Part shown: piece by piece, positions 17,287-26,430 of the stretch
Layout: every line of letters starts with the position of its first letter
How positions within the stretch are numbered: the first letter of the stretch is position 1
DNA from: Brevibacterium sp. S111
GTDB lineage: Bacteria; Actinomycetota; Actinomycetes; Actinomycetales; Brevibacteriaceae
Reading direction: 5' to 3'
Length of the DNA stretch: 64,000 bases
Assembly: GCF_004745075.1 (NCBI RefSeq)
Contig: NZ_RHFH01000011.1
Location: 1 to 64,000, forward strand
The notes under the pieces: model-generated
The model's input: only the letters and a program-made list of their open reading frames with translations
Databases searched by the model: none
Told to the model about the DNA's origin: nothing
Translations under genes and position numbers: made by a program

Positions 17287-17334
17287 AAACATCTGACCGC
17301 CGCTGACGCAATCGTCAGCGGCGGTCAGATGTTT
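17287..17334. terminator. Bidirectional terminator between the 16.5-kb gene and nadE
   Basis: A perfect 22-bp inverted repeat (17287-17308 with 17313-17334) has a CAAT loop. AAAC and GTTT at the outer ends give a T-rich exit on both strands. The flanking genes converge. Confidence 0.92.
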
Positions 17335-17362
17335 CGCCGATGCCTCGGTTCTGCAGAAGTCC

Positions 17363-18196
17363 TCAGTGCCGGATCCACCAGGTGTCCGTCGGGGCCACCG
17401 GGGTGCGCCTCTTGTGTTCGGAGCGCCGGTACTTCTCGATGAGCGCCGAGGCGGCCGCCGCCTCGATCTCCTTGCCCTCGAGGAAATCGTCGATCTGGTC
17501 GTAGCTGAGACCCAGCGAGGATTCGTCGGTCTGCCCGGGTTCGTCATCGAGCAGATCCGCCGTCGGGACCTTGACGATGAGGTGCTCGGGAGCGCCGAGG
17601 TGGGCCAGCAGGGCCCGACCCTGCCGCTTGTTCAGTCCGGCCAGGGGGACGACATCGGCCGCACCGTCACCGAACTTCGTGAAGAAGCCGGTGACCGCCT
17701 CGGCGGCGTGATCGGTGCCGACGACGAGCGCGCGCTTCTCCCCCGCCAGCTCGAACTGTGCGATCATCCGCATCCGGGCCTTGACATTGCCCTTGCCGAA
17801 GTCCGTGATCGGTGTGCCCGTCGCCTTCTCGTACTCATCGGCGGCCGCATCCGTGGCGGCGCCGATGTTGATGACGACCTCATGGTCGGCACCGATGAAG
17901 GACATGGCGTCCTGAGCGTCCTGCTCATCGGTCTGCACATGATGGGGCAGGCGCACCGCCCAGAACTCGGCCTCGGCACCGCGGCGGCGCAGATCCTCCA
18001 CCGCCAGCTGACACAGCCGACCGGCCAAGGTGGAGTCCTGGCCGCCGCTGATGCCGAGCACGAGACCCTTCGCACCGGTGGTGAGGACATAGTCGACGAG
18101 GAACTCGACCCGGCGTGCCACCTCGGTGGCGGGGTCGATCGTCGGTCTCACTCCGAGCTGAGAACGGATCTGCTCCTGAACGGTTTCGACTCTCAT
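17363..18196 (-). CDS. nadE: Ammonia-dependent NAD+ synthetase
   Basis: This 277-residue enzyme amidates nicotinic acid adenine dinucleotide to NAD+ using ATP and ammonia. The PP-loop [12 protein letters not shown] is near residue 50. Further motifs are [55 protein letters not shown] and [11 protein letters not shown], all typical of the NadE family. It has no glutaminase domain, so it is the short, ammonia-using type. The ATG at 18196 is chosen because the family begins there; a longer frame reaches back into leuS. It follows leuS by 34 bp and is probably co-transcribed. Confidence 0.95.
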   Translation of the reverse strand: MRVETVQEQIRSQLGVRPTIDPATEVARRVEFLVDYVLTTGAKGLVLGISGGQDSTLAGRLCQLAVEDLRRRGAEAEFWAVRLPHHVQTDEQDAQDAMSFIGADHEVVINIGAATDAAADEYEKATGTPITDFGKGNVKARMRMIAQFELAGEKRALVVGTDHAAEAVTGFFTKFGDGAADVVPLAGLNKRQGRALLAHLGAPEHLIVKVPTADLLDDEPGQTDESSLGLSYDQIDDFLEGKEIEAAAASALIEKYRRSEHKRRTPVAPTDTWWIRH

Positions 18197-18230
18197 TGAC
18201 TCTCGATCCTGCGATTGGCCGCGCCGTTTC

Positions 18231-21146
18231 TCAGGCGTGGGGAACGATGTTGACCAGCTTCGGTGCGCGCACGATGACCTTGCGCACTCCCGCACCGCCG
18301 AGCGCCTTCACGGCGTTCGGCGATTCGAGTGCCAGCTTCTCCAGGTCGTCGGCGCTGATGTCCGGGGAGACCTCGAGACGGGCGCGCACCTTGCCTTTGA
18401 CCTGCACCACGCAGGTGACGGTGTCGTCGACGAGGTGCTGCGGGTCCGCTTCGGGGAAGGTCGCATAGGTGACCGTCGATTCGTGACCGAGACGCTGCCA
18501 CAGCTCCTCCGCCATATGTGGAGCGAAGGGTGCGAGCATGACCGTGAGCGGCTCCAGCACCTCACGGCTGGCCCCACCCTGTTTGGTCGCATGGTTGGTG
18601 AGCACGATGAGCTTGGAGATCGCGGTGTTGAACCGCAGATGGTCCATATCGTCACGGACTCCGTCGATGACCTGGTGGAGGACCTTGAGCGAGGCGTCAT
18701 CGGCGCCGCCCTCCTCGACCACGGACTCGCCGGTGGATTCGTCGACGAAGAGTCGCCACACACGCTGCAGGAAGCGGTGAGCGCCGACGACGGCTCGAGT
18801 CTCCCACGGACGGTCCTGCTCCAGCGGTCCCATCGACATCTCGTAGACGCGGAAGGTGTCGGCACCGTAGGCGTCGTACATCTCGTCGGGCATGACCGAG
18901 TTCTTCAGCGACTTACCGATCTTTCCGTATTCGCGGTTGACCTGCTCGCCGTTGTACCAGAAAGTCAGCTCGCCGTTGCTCTCGGTCCTCTCCTCCACCT
19001 CGGCGGCGGGGACGTAGACACCGCGGGAATCGGTGAAGGCATACGCCTGGATGTACCCCTGGTTGACCAACCGGTGGAAGGGCTCCGAAGAGGAGATGTG
19101 CCCGAGGTCGAAGAGCATCTTGTGCCAGAACCGGGCGTAGAGCAGGTGGAGCACGGCATGCTCCTGACCACCGACGTAGAGGTCGGCGCCGCCGCGCGGC
19201 TTCGACTTCCGCGGTCCCAGCCAGTACTTCTCATTGACCGGGTCGACGAGACGCTCGTCGTTGTGCGGGTCGGCGTAGCGCAGCTGGTACCACGAGGATC
19301 CAGCCCAGTTGGGCATCGTGTTCGTCTCGCGGTGATAGGTCTTGAGACCATCGCCGAGGTCGAGCTCGACCGTGGTCCAGTCCTGGTTGCGGCTCAGCGC
19401 GGGTTCCGGACGGCTGTCGGCGTCATCGGCGGCGTAGGTGCGCGGGGCGAAGTCGTCGACCTCGGGCAGCTGCACGGGCAGCATCTCATCGGGCAGGGCG
19501 ATGGGCGTGCCGTTCTCGTCATAGACGATCGGGAACGGTTCGCCCCAGTAGCGCTGCCGGGAGAACAGCCAGTCCCGCAGTCGGTACTGCGTCGACTCCG
19601 TGGCCAGGCCCTTGTCCGCCAGCCACCGCGTCACCGCGGCCTTGGCCGCATCGATGTCGAGCCCGTTGATGTCGAGCTCGGCGTTCGCCGAATTCACCAT
19701 CACCCCGGTGCCGGTGTAGGGAGTGTCCTCATCGTGGTCGGCCGGAGGCTGCACGGTGCGGATATAGGGCAGGCCGAACGTCTTCGCGAAGTCCCAGTCG
19801 CGGGCGTCTTCGGCCGGCACGGCCATGATCGCTCCGGTGCCGTAGCCCATGAGGACGTAATCGGCGATGAACACCGGAACTTCGGCCCCCGTCGCCGGGT
19901 TGAGCGCATAGGAGCCGGTGAAGATCCCGGTCTTCTCCCGGCTCTGCTGCCGGTCGGCGTCGGTCTTGGCCGCCGCGGCGCGCTGGTAAGCAGCGATCGC
20001 CTCGGCGGGGGTCGCCTCTCCCCCACGCCAAGAGGCGGGTACGGACTCTTCCCAGGCCGCGGCGGTGAGCTCGGCAACCTGCGGATGTTCGGGGCTGAGA
20101 ACGAGGTAGGTGGCACCGAACAGGGTGTCCGGACGAGTCGTGTACACCTCGATCTGCCGGTCATCTTTCCCGGCCACGGGCAGGCGCAGCAGCGCACCCT
20201 TCGACCGACCGATCCAGTTGACCTGCATGGCGTGGATCGCATTCGGCCAATCGAGGCCGTCGAGGTCGTCGATGAGACGGTCGGCGTAGGCGGTGATGCG
20301 CATGTTCCACTGGCGCAGCCGGCGAGTGAAGACCGGATAGTTCCCGCGTTCGGACAGGCCCTCGGCCGTGACTTCCTCATTGGCCAGCACGGTGCCCAGA
20401 CCCGGGCACCAGTTGACCGGGGATTCGGAGACATAGGCCAGCCGGTAGCCCTGCAGGACGTCTTCCTGCTCGGTCCCGCTGAGGGCGGACCAGGCGCGCC
20501 CGTCCGGGGTCGGACGGGCACCGGAAGCGAACTGCTCGATGAGAGTTTCGATCGGGCGGGCCGCCCCCTTGGGCTCGCCGTCGGGGGTGGTCGCCTCGGG
20601 GTCGTACCAGGAGTTGAAGATCTGCAGGAAGATCCACTGCGTCCATTTGACGAACTCGTCGTCGGTCGTGGCGAAGCGGCGGCGCACATCGTGGGCCAGA
20701 CCCAGACGACGCAGCTGTTCGGTCATGTTCGCGATGTTCGCATCGGTGGTGATGCGCGGGTGCTGACCGGTCTGGACGGCGTAGAGGTCGGCGGGCAGTC
20801 CGAAGGCGTCGTACGACAGGGCGTGCATGACATTGTGCCCGCGCATGCGCTGGTACCGGCCGTAGACATCGGTGCCCAGATACCCCAGAGGGTGGCCGAC
20901 GTGCAGCCCCACACCAGAGGGGTAGGGGAACATGTCCATGATGTAGAGGGATTCGCGCTCACTGAGATCCGTCGGCGGACTGTAGGGCGAGGAGGCGTCC
21001 TGGGAGGCGAGCTCGCCGAGGTCTCCGGTGGGGTTCGGGGTGTGGAACGTGCCCGATTCCTCCCATGTGCGCTGCCACGACTTCTCGATCTTCTCGGCCA
21101 GCGCCGCATCATAGCGGAAACCGGTCTCCTCAGGGTTCGTCGTCAT
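18231..21146 (-). CDS. leuS: Leucyl-tRNA synthetase
   Basis: This is a 971-residue class I aminoacyl-tRNA synthetase. The HIGH-type motif is in [20 protein letters not shown] large editing domain follows ([31 protein letters not shown] with the conserved editing Asp region). The KMSKS-type motif appears as [10 protein letters not shown] near residue 750, then the anticodon-binding domain. The ATG start has a GAAGGAAGGT ribosome-binding site. No T-box or leader peptide was visible upstream, unlike leuA in this window. Confidence 0.97.
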   Translation of the reverse strand: MTTNPEETGFRYDAALAEKIEKSWQRTWEESGTFHTPNPTGDLGELASQDASSPYSPPTDLSERESLYIMDMFPYPSGVGLHVGHPLGYLGTDVYGRYQRMRGHNVMHALSYDAFGLPADLYAVQTGQHPRITTDANIANMTEQLRRLGLAHDVRRRFATTDDEFVKWTQWIFLQIFNSWYDPEATTPDGEPKGAARPIETLIEQFASGARPTPDGRAWSALSGTEQEDVLQGYRLAYVSESPVNWCPGLGTVLANEEVTAEGLSERGNYPVFTRRLRQWNMRITAYADRLIDDLDGLDWPNAIHAMQVNWIGRSKGALLRLPVAGKDDRQIEVYTTRPDTLFGATYLVLSPEHPQVAELTAAAWEESVPASWRGGEATPAEAIAAYQRAAAAKTDADRQQSREKTGIFTGSYALNPATGAEVPVFIADYVLMGYGTGAIMAVPAEDARDWDFAKTFGLPYIRTVQPPADHDEDTPYTGTGVMVNSANAELDINGLDIDAAKAAVTRWLADKGLATESTQYRLRDWLFSRQRYWGEPFPIVYDENGTPIALPDEMLPVQLPEVDDFAPRTYAADDADSRPEPALSRNQDWTTVELDLGDGLKTYHRETNTMPNWAGSSWYQLRYADPHNDERLVDPVNEKYWLGPRKSKPRGGADLYVGGQEHAVLHLLYARFWHKMLFDLGHISSSEPFHRLVNQGYIQAYAFTDSRGVYVPAAEVEERTESNGELTFWYNGEQVNREYGKIGKSLKNSVMPDEMYDAYGADTFRVYEMSMGPLEQDRPWETRAVVGAHRFLQRVWRLFVDESTGESVVEEGGADDASLKVLHQVIDGVRDDMDHLRFNTAISKLIVLTNHATKQGGASREVLEPLTVMLAPFAPHMAEELWQRLGHESTVTYATFPEADPQHLVDDTVTCVVQVKGKVRARLEVSPDISADDLEKLALESPNAVKALGGAGVRKVIVRAPKLVNIVPHA

Positions 21147-21272
21147 TACCTTCCTTCGCTGGACAGACGTGAGCGGGTTCCGACCATCGTACTCTGAACA
21201 CCCCTCGATTCGACTTGGTTAGACTGCCCACAGAGCGTTCAGTGACGACTTATCACAGCAAACGTGATTGAT

Positions 21273-21301
21273 TTCACTGTGCACCGGTCGAACGGTAGGA
21301 T
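21273..21301 (+). promoter_or_regulatory. Candidate promoter of the acyl-CoA synthetase gene
   Basis: TTCACT (21273-21278) and TAGGAT (21296-21301) are 17 bp apart, in the divergent region between leuS and the synthetase. Match quality is moderate; no experimental start site is known. Confidence 0.4.
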
Positions 21302-21336
21302 AACCGGGCAGTAACTTACGTCCTCGAAGGAGACCC

Positions 21337-23145
21337 ATGAGCCCAACGACAATGCCGCAGGCGACGACGCCAGTCGCCGGATTCGAAGTCGATACCGTCT
21401 CGTCGACGACCGATATCTTCCTCAAGACCGTGGCCGACGGACCGCAGCGGCCGCTCGTGGCCACACCGAACGGTGACGGTTGGGACGAGATCCCGGCACA
21501 GCAGTTCCTCGACGAAGTGCGCGCTGCAGCCAAGGGACTCATCGCCATGGGGGTCGAAGCCGGCGACAGGATCGCGATCTTCGGCCCCACGTCATATGAA
21601 TGGACGCTCAGCGACTACGCCGTGTGGTTCGCCGGCGGAATCTCCGTGCCGTTCTACGACACCTCCTCCGAGGAGCAGCTGGCCTGGATGCTCGAGGACG
21701 CCGATGTCGCCCACGGCCTCGTCTCGACTCGCGATCATGCGAAGCGCCTGACCACCGCAGCGGCCGCAGCCGGCCTGCCCGAGCCGGAGCTGCGCGTCTG
21801 GGATGCGGACGCATTCGCCGAGCTCGCCGAGGCCGGGCGCGGGATCAGCGATGAACAGCTCGAGTCCGCCCGGTCCCAGGCCACGGGCGACTCGGTCGCC
21901 ACGATCATCTACACCTCGGGCACCACCGGCAAGTCCAAGGGCTGCGTGCTCACTCACGGCAACTTCGTGCAGACGGTGCAGTCGGCACAGTCGCAGATCC
22001 CCGACGTCTTCGCCGAAGGCATGCGCTGCCTGCTGTTCCTGCCGCAGGCCCACGTGTTCGCACGCTTCATCGAGGTCCTGGCCATCAGCTCCGGTGCGGT
22101 TCTGGCCCACCAGTCGGATCTCGCCAAGCTCACCGACGCCATGGGCAGCTTCCGCCCGTCGTTCATCCTCGGTGTGCCTCGCGTCTTCGAGAAGGTCTTC
22201 AATTCTGCGCTGGCGACCGCTCAGGCAGGCGGGAAAGAGAAGATCTTCCGCCGCGCCGAGCAGGTCGCCGTCGCGTATTCGAAGGCTCTGGACACGGGCA
22301 AGGTTCCGACCAGTCTCAAGCTCCAGCACGCTCTGTTCGACAAGCTCGTCTATTCGAAGCTGCGTGCGGTCATGGGCGACAATGTCACTCATGCCGTCTC
22401 CGGAGGCGGTGCACTCGGCGCTCACCTCGGCCATTTCTTCCGCGGGCTCGGCATCATCGTCCTCGAAGGCTACGGACTCACCGAGACCACCGCCCCGATC
22501 ACCGTCAACATTCCGGAGAAGTCGAAGATCGGCACCGTCGGCGTGCCGCTGCCGGGCGTCTCGGTGGCGATCGCTCCCGACGGTGAGATCCTGACCAAGG
22601 GCGTGCCGGTCTTCCGCGAATACTGGAACAACCCGGAGGCCACGGCCAAGGAGTTCCACGACGGCTGGTTCGGCACCGGTGACCTCGGATCCCTCGACGA
22701 GGACGGCTATCTGACGATCAATGGCCGCAAGAAGGAGATCATCGTGACCTCCAGCGGCAAGAACATCGCCCCGGCCCCGCTCGAAGACCGGCTCCGTCGA
22801 CACCCGATCATCGGTCAGCCGGTCGTCGTCGGAGACAACCGGAAGTTCGTCTCGGCACTCATCTTCCTCGATTCCGAGATGCTGCCGACCTGGCTGAAGA
22901 ACCACGACCTGCCGCAGATGGATCTGCGCGAGGCCGCTGCCGACGAAGCGATCCGTGCCGAGATCGAGAAGGCCGTGGACTCGGTGAACAAGACGGTCTC
23001 GCGCGCTGAGGGGATCAAGAAGTTCACGATCCTGCCCGTCGAGCTCAGTGAGGAGAACGGGTATCTGTCGGCCAAGCAGTCGGTCAAGCGCCATCTGGTC
23101 AGCAAGGACTTCGCCGCCGATATCGACGCTCTCTACGCGGACTGA
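21337..23145 (+). CDS. Long-chain fatty acid-CoA ligase (AMP-forming)
   Basis: This 602-residue enzyme of the ANL superfamily activates fatty acids to acyl-CoA via acyl-AMP. The AMP-binding signature is TIIYTSGTTGKSKGCVLTHG near residue 190. FILGVPRVFEKV and the A5 motif LEGYGLTETTAP follow, then GWFGTGDLGSLDEDGYL and the hinge GRKKEIIVTSSGKNIAP that leads into the C-terminal lid domain with its catalytic lysine (GIKKFTILP). Its layout resembles the FadD15-type long-chain ligases of actinobacteria. The ATG follows a GAAGGAG ribosome-binding site. Acyl-CoA made here could enter beta-oxidation or lipid synthesis; no such genes are adjacent. Confidence 0.92.
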   Translation: MSPTTMPQATTPVAGFEVDTVSSTTDIFLKTVADGPQRPLVATPNGDGWDEIPAQQFLDEVRAAAKGLIAMGVEAGDRIAIFGPTSYEWTLSDYAVWFAGGISVPFYDTSSEEQLAWMLEDADVAHGLVSTRDHAKRLTTAAAAAGLPEPELRVWDADAFAELAEAGRGISDEQLESARSQATGDSVATIIYTSGTTGKSKGCVLTHGNFVQTVQSAQSQIPDVFAEGMRCLLFLPQAHVFARFIEVLAISSGAVLAHQSDLAKLTDAMGSFRPSFILGVPRVFEKVFNSALATAQAGGKEKIFRRAEQVAVAYSKALDTGKVPTSLKLQHALFDKLVYSKLRAVMGDNVTHAVSGGGALGAHLGHFFRGLGIIVLEGYGLTETTAPITVNIPEKSKIGTVGVPLPGVSVAIAPDGEILTKGVPVFREYWNNPEATAKEFHDGWFGTGDLGSLDEDGYLTINGRKKEIIVTSSGKNIAPAPLEDRLRRHPIIGQPVVVGDNRKFVSALIFLDSEMLPTWLKNHDLPQMDLREAAADEAIRAEIEKAVDSVNKTVSRAEGIKKFTILPVELSEENGYLSAKQSVKRHLVSKDFAADIDALYAD

Positions 23146-23165
23146 CCAGTCCCGCTTCACAGAGG

Positions 23166-23205
23166 CGGCCCGAGCGAGAACTGAGAGGAGTTCGCGCCCG
23201 GGCCG
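23166..23205 (+). terminator. Terminator after the acyl-CoA synthetase
   Basis: CGGCCCG (23166-23172) pairs with CGGGCCG (23199-23205). An inner, imperfect stem ends around a GAGAGG loop, and TCTCT follows. Confidence 0.6.
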
Positions 23206-23315
23206 TCTCTGCATTCACGCGGATGCGGTCACACCGCACTTGCCGGATGCGCCGCGACAGGTCGTAAGCTGAAGCCAGAAGTCTCAACTCACCGACACCG
23301 ACGGAGGGGCACGAC

Positions 23316-24359
23316 ATGTCCGAAGACACCGATCACACTCCCGCTTATGTGACCGAAGGGCAGGAGTTCAACCGGGACACGAACTACATCGACGATCGCA
23401 TCCTCAACGATCCGAATGCGCAGTGGCCGGTCGAACCCGGCCGGTACCGCCTCGTCGCCGCCCGCGCCTGCCCGTGGGCGAATCGCACGATCATCGTCCG
23501 CCGTCTGCTCGGCCTCGAGGACGTCATCTCCATCGGCATGCCCGGGCCCACTCATGATGCCCGCTCGTGGACGTTCGACCTCGATCCCGGCGGAGTCGAC
23601 CCGGTGCTCGGCATCGAACGGCTGCAGCAGGCCTTCTTCGCCCGCTACCCGGACTACCCGCGCGGAATCACCGTGCCGGCCATCGTCGACATCCCCACCG
23701 GCGCCGTCGTCACCAACGACTTCCCGCAGATCACCGAGGACTTCTCCACCCAATGGTCCGACTACCACCGTGAGGGTGCCCCGAACCTCTGGCCCGAGGA
23801 GTCCCGGGAAGAGATGGCCAAGGTGATGCGCCACATCTACACGGAGATCAACAACGGTGTCTACCGCTGCGGTTTCGCCGGTTCCCAGGACGCGTACGAG
23901 GCGGCCTTCGATCGTCTGTTCAATGCTCTCGACATCGTCGAAGATCGGCTGAGCCGTTCACGATTCCTCATGGGTGAGACCATCACCGAGGCGGATGTGC
24001 GACTGTTCACCACGCTGGTTCGCTTCGACCCCGTCTACTTCGGCCACTTCAAGTGCAATCGTCAGCCGCTCACGGCGTTCGAGAACCTCTGGGGATACGC
24101 CCGCGACCTGTACCAGACGCCCGGGTTCGGCGACACCGTCGATTTCGAGCAGATCAAACAGCACTACTACATCGTCCACCAGGATGTGAACCCGACGCAG
24201 ATCGTGCCCAAGGGTCCAGACCTCTCCGGCTGGCTCAGCGATCACGGCCGTGACCGGAAGTTCGGTGGATCACCCTTCGGCGAAGGGTCTGCTCCCGGCC
24301 CGGTCAAGCCCGGCGAAGAGGTCTCACCTGCACATACGGCATCAGCCTGGGTCAGTTGA
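23316..24359 (+). CDS. Glutathionyl-hydroquinone-reductase-like GST family protein
   Basis: This 347-residue protein of the Xi-class glutathione transferase type (YqjG/ECM4-like) has a thioredoxin-fold domain with the catalytic cysteine Cys52 in AARACPWANR. GMPGPTHDARSWTFD and a TVPAIVDIPTGAVVTNDFPQ segment follow, then the all-helical domain with LMGETITEADVRLFTTLVRFD and HYYIVHQDVNPTQIVP. Enzymes of this type reduce S-conjugated hydroquinones. Actinobacteria usually use mycothiol rather than glutathione, so the real thiol partner is uncertain. The ATG has a GGAGGGG site. The gene stands alone. Confidence 0.88.
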   Translation: MSEDTDHTPAYVTEGQEFNRDTNYIDDRILNDPNAQWPVEPGRYRLVAARACPWANRTIIVRRLLGLEDVISIGMPGPTHDARSWTFDLDPGGVDPVLGIERLQQAFFARYPDYPRGITVPAIVDIPTGAVVTNDFPQITEDFSTQWSDYHREGAPNLWPEESREEMAKVMRHIYTEINNGVYRCGFAGSQDAYEAAFDRLFNALDIVEDRLSRSRFLMGETITEADVRLFTTLVRFDPVYFGHFKCNRQPLTAFENLWGYARDLYQTPGFGDTVDFEQIKQHYYIVHQDVNPTQIVPKGPDLSGWLSDHGRDRKFGGSPFGEGSAPGPVKPGEEVSPAHTASAWVS

Positions 24360-24373
24360 TACCCGGGAGGGCT

Positions 24374-24410
24374 GATTCCTGGGTGAGCTGAGAACTCGGC
24401 CTCAGGAATC
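24374..24410. terminator. Weak hairpin between convergent GST-like and DedA genes
   Basis: GATTCCTG (24374-24381) pairs with CAGGAATC (24403-24410), with an inner GAG/CTC match. It overlaps the stop codon of the DedA gene and has no clear T-run. Confidence 0.35.
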
Positions 24411-25196
24411 GAACTGTCCGGACTCGATATGATCGTCCCCGGTCGTATCGAGGCCGGCGGCCTTCTTCCGCCGCTGTTTGCGGACCTTGAACACGATCCA
24501 CACGATAACGAAGACGACGACTGCGACGATGACGAGATTCTGGAAGTAGCCAGCGTATTCCTCCACGATGGACCAGTTCTCGCCGAGTGCGAAGCCCGCG
24601 ACGATGAGGATCGTGTTCCAGATCGCGCTGCCCACGCTCGTCAGGAGAACGAATTTCGGCAGGCGCATGTCCCTCATGCCTGCGGGAATGGAGATCAGAG
24701 ACCTGAAGATCGGGATCATTCGTCCGAAGAAGACTGCTTTGTCACCGTGGCGGTCGAACCAGTCGACGGTCTTGTGCACATCGTCGACATCGACCAACGG
24801 CATCTTCACCGCCACACGCGCAATGCGCTCGATGCCGATCCACTTGCCCAGCGCCCACAGCAGAACGGCTCCGACGAGCGAGCCCACAGTGGCGAAGACG
24901 ATCGCAAGCACGATGTTCATCTGCCCCTGGCTCGCGGTGAAACCGGCCAGGGGAAGAACGAGTTCGCTGGGGATCGGCGGGAAGATGTTGTCGAGGAAGA
25001 CCATGATCCCGACGCCCACCGGGCCGAGCGCCTCCATAACGGTCACCGTCCATGCCGAGAACCCGCTGAGGTTGTCTGCCGCGCTGCCGCCGGCGGCGAG
25101 AGCGTCACCAGCGGCAAGAGTTCGACCGGCAGGATCGCTGCCGCTCGCGGTGAGGGCGAAAACGGCAGGCGAAGTAGTCGAAAAGCTGATCGGCAT
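24402..25196 (-). CDS. DedA family membrane protein
   Basis: This 264-residue integral membrane protein belongs to the DedA/SNARE-associated family, several members of which flip lipid carriers such as undecaprenyl phosphate. An Ala/Ser/Gly-rich N-terminal 50 residues precede the core. Family motifs are FLDNIFPPIPSELVLPLAGF, the glycine-rich GSLVGAVLLWALGKWIG, FFGRMIPIFRSLISIPAGM with the conserved Arg residues, and GSAIWNTILIVAGFALGENW. A basic cytoplasmic tail (KVRKQRRKK) follows the last helix. The start at ATG 25196 is tentative because no good ribosome-binding site is visible. Confidence 0.9.
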   Translation of the reverse strand: MPISFSTTSPAVFALTASGSDPAGRTLAAGDALAAGGSAADNLSGFSAWTVTVMEALGPVGVGIMVFLDNIFPPIPSELVLPLAGFTASQGQMNIVLAIVFATVGSLVGAVLLWALGKWIGIERIARVAVKMPLVDVDDVHKTVDWFDRHGDKAVFFGRMIPIFRSLISIPAGMRDMRLPKFVLLTSVGSAIWNTILIVAGFALGENWSIVEEYAGYFQNLVIVAVVVFVIVWIVFKVRKQRRKKAAGLDTTGDDHIESGQFDS

Positions 25197-25336
25197 GGTC
25201 AAAAGTCTAGATAAGGGCGCGGCCTGCCGCTCACAGTGCGCTCACAGCGGCTAGTGTGGAAACGGACACCTCCGGGCGGGAATCGAAGGCACCTTCCGGG
25301 CAGATATCTATGGGCAGACATCGAAGGAGCAAACAC

Positions 25337-26389
25337 GTGGCACCTGCCAAAGTATTGGCCTCGCGCAACAACGTCGCCGAGGCCGGGCACAAGGCCGTCA
25401 ACAGACCGGGCCCGGCGCACCTCATGCGCGCGGTCCAACGTTTCGGTCAGCGTCTGGGCAATCAGTTCGGTGCCGCGATCACCTACTTCCTCGTCCTGGC
25501 CGTCATGCCGATCGCGATGTTCACCTTCTCCGGTCTCGGTTTCGTCCTCGATGTTCTGCGCCCCGATCTTGTGCCTGTCGTCACCGACAAGATCGAGACC
25601 TATGTCTCGGGCAATTCGAGTCTCACTGCACAGCTCGAGAACTTCCTCACCAGCTGGCAGTCGGTCGGAATCATCGCGATTCTGGCGGCCCTCTACACCG
25701 GCCAGGGTTTCATCGGCAATCTCGGCGCAGCCGTGCGTGCTCAGCTGCACGCCGATTTCGAAGACGCTGTTCCGGACAAATCCTTCGTCCAGAAGATCAT
25801 CTCGAACGTCGGCACTCTGCTCGGGCTCATCGTCGGCCTGCTTCTGACGGTGGCGCTGACCATCGTGGGCACCGGGATGGGTTCTTGGATCAGTGAGAGT
25901 CTCGAACTCGGCGGTTTCGGCTCAGTGTTGCTGAGGATCGTGCCGTTCGTCATCACCCTCGGTGCAGCATGGCTGATTTTCATGTTCCTGTTCACCACCT
26001 TGCCCGAACGACCCGTGGGCAAGCAGGCGAAGGCCAGAGGCTCACTCCTCGGTGCTGTGGCGTTCACGATCCTGCTCAACCTGGCTACCGTCCTCGTCGA
26101 CATCTTCTCCGGGAACAAGGCCGCCGGTGTGTTCGGATCGATTATCGCGATCATGCTGACGATGAACATCTTCGCCCGCATAGTCCTCTTCGTCGCCGCA
26201 TGGATCGGCACCGCAACCCCGCCCCGCCCGCAGGAGGAAGAGAGCCCCGAGTACCGTTTCGTGGAGCCGAAGGTCCAGGCGCAGAGCCTCGGTGCTCTGT
26301 TGGCCGGTGCGGGCATCGTCGCGCTCACTCTGCTCGGATTCCGGCGACTCGAGGAGCACCAGTCCGAAAGCGACTCGGTGAGACGTTAG
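25337..26389 (+). CDS. YihY/BrkB family inner membrane protein
   Basis: This is a 350-residue membrane protein of the YihY (formerly ribonuclease BN) family. About six hydrophobic helices are visible, beginning with FGAAITYFLVLAVMPIAMFTF, with LEVGGFGSVLL-like loops and the LLGAVAFTILLNLATVLVDIF segment. A short charged C-terminal tail follows. The family has no settled function and the old nuclease name is not supported. I chose the GTG at 25337 because an excellent GAAGGAG site lies 7 nt upstream; earlier in-frame starts lack one. It is divergent from the DedA gene across a short region with no obvious operator. Confidence 0.88.
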   Translation: MAPAKVLASRNNVAEAGHKAVNRPGPAHLMRAVQRFGQRLGNQFGAAITYFLVLAVMPIAMFTFSGLGFVLDVLRPDLVPVVTDKIETYVSGNSSLTAQLENFLTSWQSVGIIAILAALYTGQGFIGNLGAAVRAQLHADFEDAVPDKSFVQKIISNVGTLLGLIVGLLLTVALTIVGTGMGSWISESLELGGFGSVLLRIVPFVITLGAAWLIFMFLFTTLPERPVGKQAKARGSLLGAVAFTILLNLATVLVDIFSGNKAAGVFGSIIAIMLTMNIFARIVLFVAAWIGTATPPRPQEEESPEYRFVEPKVQAQSLGALLAGAGIVALTLLGFRRLEEHQSESDSVRR

Positions 26390-26430
26390 ACTTGGCTCGA
26401 ATCCGCTAACTGATCGAGGAGACACGACCT

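Noticed and set aside
18237-21197. A 986-codon open frame on the plus strand
   Set aside because: It is fully antisense to leuS, with composition that mirrors leuS codons and no recognisable domain.
21147-21336. T-box or leader attenuator for leuS
   Set aside because: No specifier stem, conserved T-box sequence or Leu-rich short frame could be seen on the minus strand.
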